A stretch of 64,000 nt of DNA, from assembly GCF_021596505.1 (NCBI RefSeq), contig NZ_PJIZ01000001.1:1-64000 (forward strand), in the 5' to 3' direction. Below are positions 8,726 through 18,606 of the stretch, one piece after another. Source of the stretch: Nostoc sp. CMAA1605 (GTDB lineage: Bacteria; Cyanobacteriota; Cyanobacteriia; Cyanobacteriales; Nostocaceae). How positions within the stretch are numbered: position 1 is the stretch's first letter; every line of letters starts with the position of its first letter. The translations under genes and the position numbers were made by a program. Below the pieces are notes generated by a model that saw only the letters and a program-made list of their open reading frames with translations, did not search any database and was not told where the DNA came from.

Positions 8726-9517
8726 ATGGAAATTTCATACAGATATATCGATTATTCACTTAGCAATCCTTCTGCTTTTAAAGATTTTCCTATCCTAGAA
8801 ACTGATAAGTACATACTGAAAATTGCTTTAACGCCTCACGAATTAGAATCTATTTTTCGTTTGCGATTTGAAGTATTTAATTTAGAGTTAGGTTTAGGTT
8901 TTTCTTGTTCCCAATTAACACAGATGGATGAAGATCAATTTGATAGCATTTGTCATCATTTGATGTTAATTTGTAAAGCCACTGGTAAAACTGTTGGTAC
9001 TTACAGAATGCAAACTTATAAAATGGCATCTCAAGGATTAGGATTTGATGCTGCTGATATTTTTAATCTTCAGACAATTCCTGACAGTGTATTACAAGCA
9101 TCTGTAGAAATTGGACGTGCCTGTATCGCCAAAGAATATCGCAATATCCAGTCGCTTTTATTACTTTGGGAAGGATTAGCTAAATATCTCATTTGGAGTG
9201 GTAGTGAATATTTTTTTGGCTGCTCTTCATTACTTACACAATGCACCTGGGAAGCAGCTTGTGTCTATGATTATTTTCAAAAAAATGATTTGATGCACAA
9301 AACTATTTTAGTTTATCCTCACTCACAATATTGCCTGAATTTACCCCAAATTCATAATCATAGATGCCATGTGGAAATTCCAAAAATTGTCCAGGCTTAT
9401 TTGAGTATTGGTGCTAAAATCTGTAGCCTGCCAGCACTTGACCATAATTTTAAAACTATTGATTTTCTAACTATATCTAGAATCCAAGATTTTACACACT
9501 TGCATTCATTGCCTTAA
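8726..9517 (+). CDS. GNAT-fold acyltransferase of the hemolysin/OlsB-like family
   Basis: The 263-residue protein shows the pattern of acetyltransferase_5/AHL-synthase-like proteins: 'FRLRFEVFNLELG' (about 44-57), an acidic 'DEDQFDSICHHLM' (68-80), 'TVGTYRM' (89-95) and 'VEIGRACIAKEYRN' (127-140), close to the E-x-GR-x-C/S-V motif of ornithine-lipid and related N-acyltransferases. Such proteins move an acyl group from acyl-ACP or acyl-CoA onto an amine. The ATG at 8726 is preferred to the TTG at 8708 because an AAGAGA ribosome site precedes it. The next gene, 57 bases on, is a membrane glycosyltransferase-like protein. The substrate is not predictable from sequence. Confidence 0.72.
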   Translation: MEISYRYIDYSLSNPSAFKDFPILETDKYILKIALTPHELESIFRLRFEVFNLELGLGFSCSQLTQMDEDQFDSICHHLMLICKATGKTVGTYRMQTYKMASQGLGFDAADIFNLQTIPDSVLQASVEIGRACIAKEYRNIQSLLLLWEGLAKYLIWSGSEYFFGCSSLLTQCTWEAACVYDYFQKNDLMHKTILVYPHSQYCLNLPQIHNHRCHVEIPKIVQAYLSIGAKICSLPALDHNFKTIDFLTISRIQDFTHLHSLP

Positions 9518-9573
9518 TATTCACTGTATACTGATACTGTTTGTAGATATGAATATCGAAAACAGTCATAAAA

Positions 9574-11121
9574 ATGTCATCTAAAAAATTAATTAATCGT
9601 TTTACACAGTTATCTTTTGATTCTCCCTGGTTGATTATAATTATTTTTTCTGTGCTGGGTTTAGTAGGAATAATCAACCATGCAATGTGGAGAGATGAAC
9701 TAAATCCTTGGTTAATTGTGAGAGATAGCACATCCTTTGAAGAATTAATTAATAATATTCGCTACGAAGGTCATCCTGCTCTCTGGTACTTTTCTTTGGC
9801 TGTAATCAGGATGATTGCTGATACTCCTGTAATCATGCAGATTTTTCATTTAAGCATCACAATTTTAGCTGTCATACTTTTTTGGTTATACAGTCCTTTT
9901 AATTATCAGCAAAAATTGATTTTTACATTTGGATATTTTCCTTTTTATGAGTATTTGTTAATTTCGAGAAATTATGCGTTCAGTTTGCTGTTTGTTTTCG
10001 CTTTCTGTGCTGTTTTTCCATCCAGAAAGAAGACTTATCTTTATTTAGCAATTTTATTAGGGTTACTGGCTAATAGTAGTGCTTATGCTCTATTAGTTGC
10101 GTTATCATTATCATTAACTTTATTGGTAGAGTTTTGCTTTGATAGAGAACATCGTCAGCAATACATACATCAAAGTCAGAGATATGATTTGTTTTTGAGC
10201 ATTAGCATTATTATAGTTGCTTTTATTTTATCCATTTTAACTATTACTCCGCCATCTGATAGTTATCTTCACGGAGGTTTAGATAATGGATGGTTATTGC
10301 AATTAGACTTTAGGCATTTTTTAAGAAGTATCAGCAGATTATTTGGTACTTATTTTCTGATTGTTCCCCACAAAAGATGGCTGGATTTAATAGTTTGTAG
10401 TTTGATTGTTATATTTATTTGTGTCTTGACTGTAATAAGATTATCGAAAAAACCATTTTCTGTATTTTTATTTATTACGGGTAATTTGATACTGTTAACA
10501 TTTACTTACTTAAGATTTGCTGGACATACTAGACATTTTGGGCATTTCTATTTAGTTTTAATAGCTGCATTATGGCTGGGCAGATATTACCATGAATCTG
10601 ATTTTATTATCAATAAGTTTCGGATTACAGAAAGATTGTTTATGTGGGGTCACAAATGGCAAAATCTCGCCTTAATGCTGATTTTGTATGCCCAACTGCT
10701 AGGAGGAATATACGGTTTTGCTAGAGATATAATTATACCTTTTTCTGCCAGTCGTGAGACTGCAAATTATATCAAAAAAGAGAAATTAAATGATGAATTT
10801 ATTTTTGCTAGTCGGGATGCAAACATGGCTGCATTATCTGGGTATCTTAACCGTAAATTGTATTATCCTGAGTTGCAAGATTTAGGTAGTTACACATTAT
10901 TTAAATCGGGACGTAAACCAGTTGGACAGGGGGAAATATTAGCTCAGATTAATGAGGTATTGAAAAATCCAACTAACAAAAACCGAATTTTATTGGTTTT
11001 AAATAAAAAGCTGACTTTCAACCATGAAAATTTACAGGTTGTTTCTATTAAGAGTTTTGAAAGATCATGGGTGGATAGTGAAAGATATCATCTCTATTGG
11101 GTGTCTGAAGTAAATTATTAA
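9574..11121 (+). CDS. Polytopic membrane protein, GT-C/GT39-like glycosyltransferase candidate
   Basis: The 515-residue protein has around ten hydrophobic segments. Its first extramembrane loop reads 'WRDELNPWLIVRD' (D41, E42) followed by 'EGHPALWYF' (H67, P68), which is the layout of GT-C glycosyltransferases such as the PMT/ArnT group: an acidic pair in loop 1 and an H-P-x-L-x-Y motif. These enzymes move sugars from polyprenyl-phosphate carriers on the outer face of the membrane. The C-terminus is a soluble tail. The AT-rich composition (many TTA and ATT codons) is higher than in neighbours such as the ndh genes. Exact donor and acceptor are unknown. Confidence 0.6.
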   Translation: MSSKKLINRFTQLSFDSPWLIIIIFSVLGLVGIINHAMWRDELNPWLIVRDSTSFEELINNIRYEGHPALWYFSLAVIRMIADTPVIMQIFHLSITILAVILFWLYSPFNYQQKLIFTFGYFPFYEYLLISRNYAFSLLFVFAFCAVFPSRKKTYLYLAILLGLLANSSAYALLVALSLSLTLLVEFCFDREHRQQYIHQSQRYDLFLSISIIIVAFILSILTITPPSDSYLHGGLDNGWLLQLDFRHFLRSISRLFGTYFLIVPHKRWLDLIVCSLIVIFICVLTVIRLSKKPFSVFLFITGNLILLTFTYLRFAGHTRHFGHFYLVLIAALWLGRYYHESDFIINKFRITERLFMWGHKWQNLALMLILYAQLLGGIYGFARDIIIPFSASRETANYIKKEKLNDEFIFASRDANMAALSGYLNRKLYYPELQDLGSYTLFKSGRKPVGQGEILAQINEVLKNPTNKNRILLVLNKKLTFNHENLQVVSIKSFERSWVDSERYHLYWVSEVNY

Positions 11122-11268
11122 CAGAAGCATTAATTTTTGCTGTAGTTGTAGCACTGGGGAAAAACAAGGCCAAACCCCTATCTAGCTGGTATCATACACC
11201 TAATTTCTCTATAAGAGTGCAAGCTATTATGTATGGGAAACCATGCGCCATACATATTGAGGTTTTGC

Positions 11269-12294
11269 ATGAAAGTAGCAGTCTTCAGCACCAAAGCTTA
11301 TGATAAACAGTTTTTAGAAGCTGCAAATTATCCCCAAAAACATGAATTGGTGTTTTTTGAACCTCGGCTGAGTCAAGATACCGCTATCCTAGCCGCCGGT
11401 TTTCCGGCGGTTTGTGTATTTGTCCATGACCAAGTTGATGCACCAACGCTAGAAATTTTAGCCGCCAGAGGTACGCGCTTAATTGCGCTGCGTTGTGCTG
11501 GGTTCAACAATGTAGACTTAAAAGCCGCCGCCACGTTAGGAATTACCGTGGTACGTGTTCCAGCCTATTCACCCTATGGTGTAGCAGAACACGCTGCGGG
11601 ATTAATTTTGAGCTTAAATCGCAAAATTCACCGTGCTTATAACCGTGTTAGAGAAGGTAATTTTTCCTTAGAAGGACTACTGGGATTTAACTTAAATGAA
11701 CGGACTGTGGGGATAATTGGTACTGGTAAAATCGGTTTGATTTTGGGAAAAATCATGAGGGGGTTTGGTTGTCACCTACTGGCTTATGATATGTATAAAA
11801 ATTCTGATTTAGAGGTATTGGGTGGCAAGTATGTAGAGTTGCCAGAATTATTTGCTAACTCTGACATTATTTCTTTGCATTGCCCCTTAACACCAGAAAC
11901 TCATCATCTCATTAATGCTGATGCGATCGCACAAATGAAATCTGGTGTTATGTTAATTAACACCAGTCGCGGTGCGCTAATTAACACTCAAGCCGTAATT
12001 GAAGGACTCAAGACAGGTAAAATCGGTTCTCTGGGGGTAGATGTCTACGAACAGGAATCAGAATTATTTTTCGAGGATTTGTCTGATGAAATCATTCAGG
12101 ATGATGTCTTTCAACGCCTAACAACATTTCCTAACGTACTAATTACCGGACACCAAGCATTTTTCACAGAAGAAGCCTTGCGTAATATTGCAGACACAAC
12201 ACTAGCCAATATTACAGATGTTGAACAAGGCCGCACCTGTGCCAATGAACTACACACACCACCGGAAATAGGGAATAAGGTTTTGGTAAGTTAA
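11269..12294 (+). CDS. ldhA: D-lactate dehydrogenase / 2-hydroxyacid dehydrogenase
   Basis: A 341-residue NAD-dependent D-2-hydroxyacid dehydrogenase. Visible landmarks are '[10 protein letters not shown]' (75-84), the Rossmann motif GTGKIG (151-156), '[12 protein letters not shown]', the catalytic Arg in 'NTSRGALIN' (R234), the acidic 'GVDVYEQE' stretch (256-263) and catalytic H295 in 'TGHQAFFT'. It reduces pyruvate to D-lactate in the dark or under anoxia. The internal ATG at 11269 gives the family-like [13 protein letters not shown]; the in-frame ATG at 11233 would add 12 unusual residues. Substrate assignment to D-lactate rests on overall similarity to LdhA-type enzymes. Confidence 0.88.
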   Translation: MKVAVFSTKAYDKQFLEAANYPQKHELVFFEPRLSQDTAILAAGFPAVCVFVHDQVDAPTLEILAARGTRLIALRCAGFNNVDLKAAATLGITVVRVPAYSPYGVAEHAAGLILSLNRKIHRAYNRVREGNFSLEGLLGFNLNERTVGIIGTGKIGLILGKIMRGFGCHLLAYDMYKNSDLEVLGGKYVELPELFANSDIISLHCPLTPETHHLINADAIAQMKSGVMLINTSRGALINTQAVIEGLKTGKIGSLGVDVYEQESELFFEDLSDEIIQDDVFQRLTTFPNVLITGHQAFFTEEALRNIADTTLANITDVEQGRTCANELHTPPEIGNKVLVS

Positions 12295-12299
12295 TCTTT

Positions 12300-12425
12300 G
12301 AAAATAGGGAATTGGGCATTGGGCATTGGGAATTGGGCATTGGGAATTGGGCATTGGGCATTGGGCATTGGGCATAGGTATAAAATCTACCTTGTCTCCC
12401 AGTCCCCAGTCCCTAGTCCCCATTC
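12300..12425 (+). repeat. Heptamer tandem repeat (ATTGGGC/ATTGGGA)
   Basis: Roughly ten copies of a 7-base unit fill the gap between two convergent genes (ldhA and the Wzc-like gene), followed by CCAGTCCCCAGTCCC-type repeats. Frames running through it are repeat translations, not genes. Confidence 0.85.
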
Positions 12426-12427
12426 CC

Positions 12428-14602
12428 CTAATTACTCGCTTCATTGGCGATAATGCCAACCAAATTCAAGCGATTTAAAATTTCCACTGCTTGAGTAACT
12501 TCGGTTTGAGTGACCCAACCTACACGCCCTACCATCATAATGCCGTTACACAAAGAAGCGACGATTCTGGCATCCACTGTACCTAAAATGGCTGGCGCAT
12601 CGATTAATACTAAGTCATAACTTTGCTCGAATAACTCGATAAGTTCCTTCATACGCTGAGAACTCAGCAATTTTACAGGATCTTCTGGCGGAGAACCAGC
12701 AGTCAAAATATCGATGGAGGGGTGAATAGGCTGAATATAGTCGTGGACATTTTCATTAGTCTCATCAACTAGTAAAAGAGATAGTCCCCATTCGTTGGGT
12801 AGTTGGAGAATTTTGTGGAGTTTAGGCGATCGCAAGTTAGCATCAATTAATAATACCCTTTGGTGCATATGTGCAGCACTGGCAGCTAAACCTAAAGCTA
12901 AAGTCGTGCGTCCCTCTCCTGGTAATGCAGAAGTTAACATCAAAGAATTAAAAGGAAAAGGATGCTTCAAGATTTGGGTATTTTGATACACCATATCTAG
13001 GGTTTCGTGACAAGGTAGCCAGGAGTTAGTTTCTACTAGAGGCGGTTTTGTGTTGCGTCGCCAGTTCCAAGCTAAACTCGGTAGTCGCTTTTCCATTGCA
13101 TGGGATGCAAGTTTCGGTACAGAACCTAATAATCTCAGGTTGCTGATTCGTTGTAAATCTTGGGGTGAACTAATGACACGATGACGCATTCCCCAAATTA
13201 GTGCAATACCTATACCCAAAATAGGCCCCATCACCATACCCCCAAACACTAGCCACAGTTTGTCATAACTGTTATATGTTGCTAAAGTTGGTGTTTCTAA
13301 AAATTGCCAGTCAAAGCCTGTTTGAGTGATTTTTAAGCCGACAAACTGTTGTGTTTGTAGTAATTGTTCCAAAGCTTGACGTTGAGTTTCTACTTCTGGT
13401 AAGAGACGTTGGTATTCTGTAATTAAGCTGGGATATTTCTTTAACTCTGTACTAATTCGCTGTTCTGAGAAAACTAAGTTTTTTTCCTGATTTTTTAATT
13501 TATCAGCAGTTGCTTTTAATTGGTTTAACTCTTCTACTATCTGCCCTTGTGTTAATGCTGCTGCTTTTGTAGTATCGATTTTTAATTGCTTTTTCTCCTG
13601 TTGCAAGAGTTGTAACTGATGTTGATATTGCTGTTTGAGACTGACGATAATCGGCGAGTTATCTGTATAACGTAACTGTTCCTGTGCTAATGCTTGTTCA
13701 GTTTTCTGCACTTCACTTAACAGCATTTGATAACGAGTTGATTCACCCAAATTAGCATCAATCAGTGATTGTTGAGTTGAGGTGGCTAATATCTGTTCTA
13801 AATTTTGCTGACGTTCTTGGACATTTTGTAACTCTGTGCGAGTTGTTTGTAATTGTTTTTGAATATCCGTTAATGATTTCAACAGAATTTGACTTTGTGA
13901 TTGGGGATCTAATAAGTTGTGCTTTTTGCGGAAATTCTCTAAATTGCGTTCAGCTTGTCTAACCTGTTTTTGTAGTAGTGGTATACGGGTATTAACAAAA
14001 GCTAATCCTTTATTGAGACGTTCTTGCTGCTGTTCGAGATTATAATCTTGATAAACTTTTTGTAAGGCTAATAATACTTTTTGGGCTTTAACAGGATCAC
14101 TATTCTGAAAAGAGACTTCAAATACTGGACTAACTAGCTGATTAGCTCCTCTTTTCTTTTCTATTTGTGTAACTTGCAAAGGTGAATTAAGTCCGTCACT
14201 TGATGTGCCTTTAATGTCATTTACAGTAATATTAGGATAAGTAGAACGGAGTAAAGTTACTGCTTTTTCTAGCAAGTTAGAACTCAGCATCAGATTTTTC
14301 TGAGCAGCGTAGTAATCAATCACCTGGGGCTGAGGATTCGCTTGCTGATTAACGCTATTATTGGGAATATTAGTTAATTCTATACCTTCATACACATTAG
14401 AATTTACTAAAATTTGCATATAGCTTTTGTAGTTAGTCTTAGTCATGACAGCCATGAGGCTAGTAACAGACATGACAATACAAGAAACTCCCAAGACTAC
14501 AAACCGCCGCCGCAGTAAGATTTTAGATATATGTCTAAATCTGGCTTGTTTTTGGAATGAGTTAGTAACAAATTCCTCTTGATTTAAACTTACTTTAGAC
14601 AT
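12428..14602 (-). CDS. Wzc/GumC-like polysaccharide co-polymerase with P-loop tyrosine-kinase-type domain
   Basis: The 724-residue protein has the Wzz/PCP layout: a membrane helix near 34-52, a long periplasmic part with coiled coils (about 195-420), a second helix near 449-472, then a cytoplasmic ATPase. The ATPase shows PGEGRTT near 561-567, Walker A' in '[12 protein letters not shown]' and Walker B in '[10 protein letters not shown]'. Two oddities: the P-loop has Arg where BY-kinases normally have Lys, and there is no C-terminal tyrosine cluster. It probably controls export or chain length of an exopolysaccharide. The start MSKVSLNQ at 14602 has a GAGGA ribosome site; the TTG at 14617 lies within it. 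Confidence 0.85.
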   Translation of the reverse strand: MSKVSLNQEEFVTNSFQKQARFRHISKILLRRRFVVLGVSCIVMSVTSLMAVMTKTNYKSYMQILVNSNVYEGIELTNIPNNSVNQQANPQPQVIDYYAAQKNLMLSSNLLEKAVTLLRSTYPNITVNDIKGTSSDGLNSPLQVTQIEKKRGANQLVSPVFEVSFQNSDPVKAQKVLLALQKVYQDYNLEQQQERLNKGLAFVNTRIPLLQKQVRQAERNLENFRKKHNLLDPQSQSQILLKSLTDIQKQLQTTRTELQNVQERQQNLEQILATSTQQSLIDANLGESTRYQMLLSEVQKTEQALAQEQLRYTDNSPIIVSLKQQYQHQLQLLQQEKKQLKIDTTKAAALTQGQIVEELNQLKATADKLKNQEKNLVFSEQRISTELKKYPSLITEYQRLLPEVETQRQALEQLLQTQQFVGLKITQTGFDWQFLETPTLATYNSYDKLWLVFGGMVMGPILGIGIALIWGMRHRVISSPQDLQRISNLRLLGSVPKLASHAMEKRLPSLAWNWRRNTKPPLVETNSWLPCHETLDMVYQNTQILKHPFPFNSLMLTSALPGEGRTTLALGLAASAAHMHQRVLLIDANLRSPKLHKILQLPNEWGLSLLLVDETNENVHDYIQPIHPSIDILTAGSPPEDPVKLLSSQRMKELIELFEQSYDLVLIDAPAILGTVDARIVASLCNGIMMVGRVGWVTQTEVTQAVEILNRLNLVGIIANEASN

Positions 14603-15331
14603 TAGTAAAATCCTCAAGTGTTGTGAAAACTTGAACCGTTATTTTTTATGTATATGCAATTTTCCATACCAATTTTTAGGATATTGGCATGGAGAATATA
14701 GAGCCTAAAATAATCTGCTCCTTGATGTCAATGTTCTGTGCAAGCCTTTAATGTATCCTTATTAAAGATGCACAAGTTATTTTTTAGTTTCTCTGGAGTT
14801 GATATTTTTAGCAGTATTTATAGTTATTAATGTTTCTCGTCAACTCTCAAATTTGTTAAATAATGATTGGATATCTAAAGGACTATGCAGAAATATGAAA
14901 ACTAAATTCATTGGTAGTGTTGTTTTCAATACCAACAAAGATGAATCTAAGTTTACTATGAACCTCAAAATGCTGAAATAATGGCTATTTTACTGGCATC
15001 TAGCTCTAGAAAAATAATCACTGTTAAATATATGGATGTTTGTACATTCACAATTTAGTGAATAAATATACTTTGTATACAAAATAAAATCATAAATAAC
15101 CATTAACTAAATATAAATGTATAATATGGTTCTACCTATTGGGTAACTTCTGGTAAGAAATCAAAAGACTCTTGACTTATTTATCATTTAATTGGCAGGA
15201 GAAAATTAAGCTTAGATAAAATTATCTACTACTTTCCGGTTATTTCCTCAGAATTGTTTATGGCGGAAATAGTATTTAAGTATACTATTTCGGAGTGCGA
15301 TCGCTATCTTTGGGTGGAATAAATTAGAAAA
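14603..15331 (+). other. Long AT-rich spacer upstream of the Wzc-like gene
   Basis: The 729 bases hold no gene that can be supported. A 60-codon frame (14799-14981) from a TTG start lacks a ribosome site and recognisable motifs. The right part near the Wzc-like start presumably holds its promoter. Confidence 0.5.
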
Positions 15332-16825
15332 TTACAGTGTGTTATTTAACGACATACCACGTTGATAGATTGCATAAGCGTAATCTGTCCATGTACCTTG
15401 TCCCCAATAGCGGAAACAACTTGTTTGCAGTAACAAATTATGTAACAGTGCTTGGCGATATTCAGCTTTTTTAGTCACAGATATTTCTGAAGATGATTGC
15501 AATAATTGATCAAATTTTTGATGAAATACACTACTTAATTCATACATGGGAGATAACACATTTTCATAACCCTTTACCCAACTGATATGATTTGTCCAAG
15601 ATGCCCCATCCATGTGAAAGTTTGGGTTATTTTGCTTTAATTCCTGAATCGCATTTTCTACTGCTTCAGGCTGACTATTGTCGGGTTCTACTCTTTGCCA
15701 TATTTGATATTGTCCTACTGGCTGACACATAGGAAAATCGGCAGATTTACAGCCAGCAGACTCAATTAATTCTAAATATTCCGTACCACACACACCCACA
15801 ACCCCTGATTTACCGCCACCGTGATTTACCATATCCCACCAAGCTTGTTTAAAAGCACTGGGAAATTCATTCATCATCACGCCACCATTTTCACCGTCAC
15901 CAATTTGGCTAACTATAGGTGGTATAAATACATCACCTAATTGTTGTGGGGATAAGGTTTTAGCTTCATAATAAGGCTGCATTTGACCAACTAATTTTGT
16001 ATCTGAACCTTGAGTTTTAATTAAGGCTGTAATACTAATAGTTTCCCCATAGGAATTACGCGCAATTAAACGATGTGGTAAATGTTTATGAGTGAGTACA
16101 TGACCATCAATTGTTTCTACGGAATGTTCTTGTACTAGTAACCAACGATAACCACATTCTTTTAAAGCTTTGACAAATGCAAATAAAGTATCAGGATGAT
16201 TTGGTAAGTGCATTTCTGGTGGCGAAAATCCCTTAACTCGTGCCAATGCTTCCCAACCAAAAATTGCTGCAAAATGTTGTTGCCAAGCTAATATATGTAA
16301 TTTAATATCGGGAATCGGGGTAGAAGGTACGACAGCATGACCCCACATTGTTCCTAACCATTCTACATAGGGTTGATAGATGTTATCGCAGGTAATCCGC
16401 TTGAGATTATCGATAATATCATCGCGTCCCATTTGTCTGAGTCCCCACAGCAGATTACCAGAATAATCCAGCATGACACGGGGATTGCAACCTTGATGGA
16501 CAAGTTCAGGAATGAAATCCCCCATACGGCTGTAGCAATAAGCAAAAGGTGCGGCGTTGTGGTTGTCGCCTTCATGGGGATGTTCAAACATATATTGCAG
16601 ATTGCTAATGAGTTTACCATCATGACCAGCCGGAATTGTGGGTTGGTGCATATGTAACGCGATCGCAAATACTGCATTGATATTCTCTAACTTCAAGTTG
16701 GTTTTTGGTAAAAACACAGGTGCGTCATGGTTAACCACATTCATCACCTCTGGTTCCCAACCGCAAATATTCGGTAAGCCATCAATGATTTCTGGTGGTA
16801 GGGTGTGAGGAAAATTCAGCATCAC
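15332..16825 (-). CDS. Glycoside hydrolase family 57 protein
   Basis: A 497-residue GH57 protein. The family's first motif HMHQP is at 58-62, the nucleophile region 'GFSPPEMHLP' has Glu204 and a later 'GDGENGGVMMNEFP' stretch supplies further acidic residues. GH57 enzymes act on alpha-glucans (alpha-amylase, 4-alpha-glucanotransferase or branching activities) and are common in cyanobacteria beside glycogen metabolism. The length and the 'EWLGTMWGHAVVPSTPIPDI' block match cyanobacterial GH57 proteins of unproved specificity. No secretion signal is seen, so it should act in the cytoplasm. It is transcribed alone on the minus strand. Confidence 0.88.
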   Translation of the reverse strand: MMLNFPHTLPPEIIDGLPNICGWEPEVMNVVNHDAPVFLPKTNLKLENINAVFAIALHMHQPTIPAGHDGKLISNLQYMFEHPHEGDNHNAAPFAYCYSRMGDFIPELVHQGCNPRVMLDYSGNLLWGLRQMGRDDIIDNLKRITCDNIYQPYVEWLGTMWGHAVVPSTPIPDIKLHILAWQQHFAAIFGWEALARVKGFSPPEMHLPNHPDTLFAFVKALKECGYRWLLVQEHSVETIDGHVLTHKHLPHRLIARNSYGETISITALIKTQGSDTKLVGQMQPYYEAKTLSPQQLGDVFIPPIVSQIGDGENGGVMMNEFPSAFKQAWWDMVNHGGGKSGVVGVCGTEYLELIESAGCKSADFPMCQPVGQYQIWQRVEPDNSQPEAVENAIQELKQNNPNFHMDGASWTNHISWVKGYENVLSPMYELSSVFHQKFDQLLQSSSEISVTKKAEYRQALLHNLLLQTSCFRYWGQGTWTDYAYAIYQRGMSLNNTL

Positions 16826-16873
16826 TGATAACTCCGAAATTAGAGAATATCTAATTATCTAACGAAGATGCTC

Positions 16874-17098
16874 AGGAGTGGAGAGTGCTGAGTTTTGAGT
16901 GCTGAGTTGTGAGTTCAACCCCATAGTTAAAACCAGGGAAGTGAAATAAGAACGTACTTTTTCTTGCAATACGCCTCTTGTAGCCGCAAGACTTCTGTTT
17001 ACTTGTTACTCAACACCGGCTAAACGCCGCGCTTCCGCTAACAGCACTCCTTACTCAGCACTCAGCACTCAGCACTCAGCACTCGTTACTCTCTTACA
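16874..17098 (+). repeat. Short repeats: GAGTGCTGAGTT and CAGCACT arrays with a palindromic GC-rich unit
   Basis: At 16874-16917 there are copies of GTGCTGAGTT; at 17056-17085 CAGCACT/CAGCACTC is repeated four times. In between, about 17006-17055 is a GC-rich unit (GGCTAAACGCCGCGC...CGCTAACAGCACTC) that recurs at 18561-18606. No gene is present. Confidence 0.75.
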
Positions 17099-17101
17099 CC
17101 C

Positions 17102-17974
17102 CTATACTTTACGTGCAGAAACGAAAGCCAACATATTTCTAGATAGCGATAAATCAGCAACACGCTGGATTTTCGCCAACCAGCTTGGTTTTTCTGATGT
17201 TTGCGCTGTTGGTGGTGCAGCTATTTTTAAAACAATTTCCAGCAACCAAGGTGCTAAACGTTGACACCATACAGCTAGGTGACTTTGCCATCCTACTATG
17301 ATTTCTGGGGAATCTTTTTCTAGTCCGGTGACTAGTGCTTTGGCGACTTGCTGGGGAGTCATGGGGATCACCCAGCGAAATAATTGCAAGTCGCGCACCA
17401 TGTCTGTGTCGGTGAGGGTGGGTAATAAGGCTTTGACTTGAATGTTGTATTCTGCTAGTTCTTGGCGCAAAGCTTGGGTAAAGCCTAAGATGGCGAATTT
17501 TGTGGCTGAATAGGTAGCCATCGTTGGTGCGGCGACTTTCCCCATTAAGCTGGAAACGTTGATAATTGTCCCCTGTCTTTGGCTAGCCATACGTTTGGCG
17601 ATGAGACTGGTGAGGGTATACATTCCTAATAAATTGACTGAGAGTTCTTCTTGTACCTGGGGGAGTTTGGAACGTAAAAAGGAATTTTGGTATGCAACCC
17701 CAGCACAGTTTACCAGCAGGTGAATTGGGCCATAAGTGCGCCACAATTGCGCTATGGCGATATTTACTTCTGTAGCTTGGGTTAAATCAATCGCTAAAAC
17801 TGTGGCTTGAACACCCATCGCTTCGATTTCTTGAGCTAATTCTCTCAACTTTTGGCGATCGCGCGCCACTAAAATTAATCTTTGTATTCCTTGTTCTGCT
17901 AATTCTAATGCGATCGCTCTTCCAATACCACGGGAAGCTCCCGTCACTAGAGCTACTTTACCTTGAATCTTCAT
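17102..17974 (-). CDS. Short-chain dehydrogenase/reductase (SDR)
   Basis: A 290-residue classical SDR. The cofactor motif TGASRGIG is at 11-18, 'NCAG' at 89-92, and the catalytic Ser (about 141-142), Tyr155 and Lys159 (YSATK) are in place. An Arg after the second strand ('LVARDRQKL') favours NADP over NAD. The C-terminal 30 residues are longer than in minimal SDRs. Close family members act on fatty acyl, sterol or keto substrates; nothing here defines the substrate. The start MKIQGKVALVTG is conventional. Confidence 0.88.
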   Translation of the reverse strand: MKIQGKVALVTGASRGIGRAIALELAEQGIQRLILVARDRQKLRELAQEIEAMGVQATVLAIDLTQATEVNIAIAQLWRTYGPIHLLVNCAGVAYQNSFLRSKLPQVQEELSVNLLGMYTLTSLIAKRMASQRQGTIINVSSLMGKVAAPTMATYSATKFAILGFTQALRQELAEYNIQVKALLPTLTDTDMVRDLQLFRWVIPMTPQQVAKALVTGLEKDSPEIIVGWQSHLAVWCQRLAPWLLEIVLKIAAPPTAQTSEKPSWLAKIQRVADLSLSRNMLAFVSARKV

Positions 17975-18606
17975 CGGTTTTCACCTCCAAATTCTGAGCC
18001 TTACCCCAGTTCTGCATTCATCAATCAGCGCAAATCTCAATCCCCAGGGAAGACAAATTATCAGTTACATTTCTATTAACAACAGCAATCAACCTGTAGC
18101 AACGACGTATTTTTGAATTAATCTGCGTTTTTCATAACTTGCAGATTGTAGATTGCAAATCAATTGTTCCCACAATTGGCTAAACGGATACGGCTCATAG
18201 CTTTACCTCTCTTTAATTCGGAGCGTTCATCAGCATCGTTGCTGATACACACGTTAGCAATTAAATCAATGACTTGCAATATTTTTTAATAAGTATTTCT
18301 TAATACTTGTTTACAATGTATATATAAACTACTCAAAATTCAATAAGTTTTTATAAATACTATTTCAAAAATATTGTGATCCCCTGACAATAAATTCCAA
18401 GAGTCAGAAATACACAAAATTGTCATACATAAAACAAAAAAAAGACATATATTTTAGGAACAAAATTTCTCCAATTGTCGTCAGCAATTGTACTGAATTT
18501 GGTCAATAGTCAATAGTCAATAGTCAATAGTCATTAGTCATTAGTCATTAGTTATTAGTTATTACTCAGCAACGGCTAAACGCCGCGCTACCGCTAACAG
18601 CACTCA
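17975..18606 (+). other. Spacer with heptamer array and GC-rich repeat unit
   Basis: The left part (17975-18500) is AT-rich with no supported gene and should hold the promoter of the SDR gene. At 18502-18564 there are about eight heptamers (GTCAATA, then GTCATTA and GTTATTA). At 18561-18606 lies a second copy of the GC-rich unit found at 17006-17055; it reaches the stop codon of the hydrolase gene. Confidence 0.75.

Noticed and set aside
12250-12459. Minus-strand frame with Pro/Cys repeats
   Set aside because: It is a translation of the ATTGGGC heptamer array.
14799-14981. 60-codon plus-strand frame
   Set aside because: It has a TTG start with no ribosome site or motif, in AT-rich spacer DNA.
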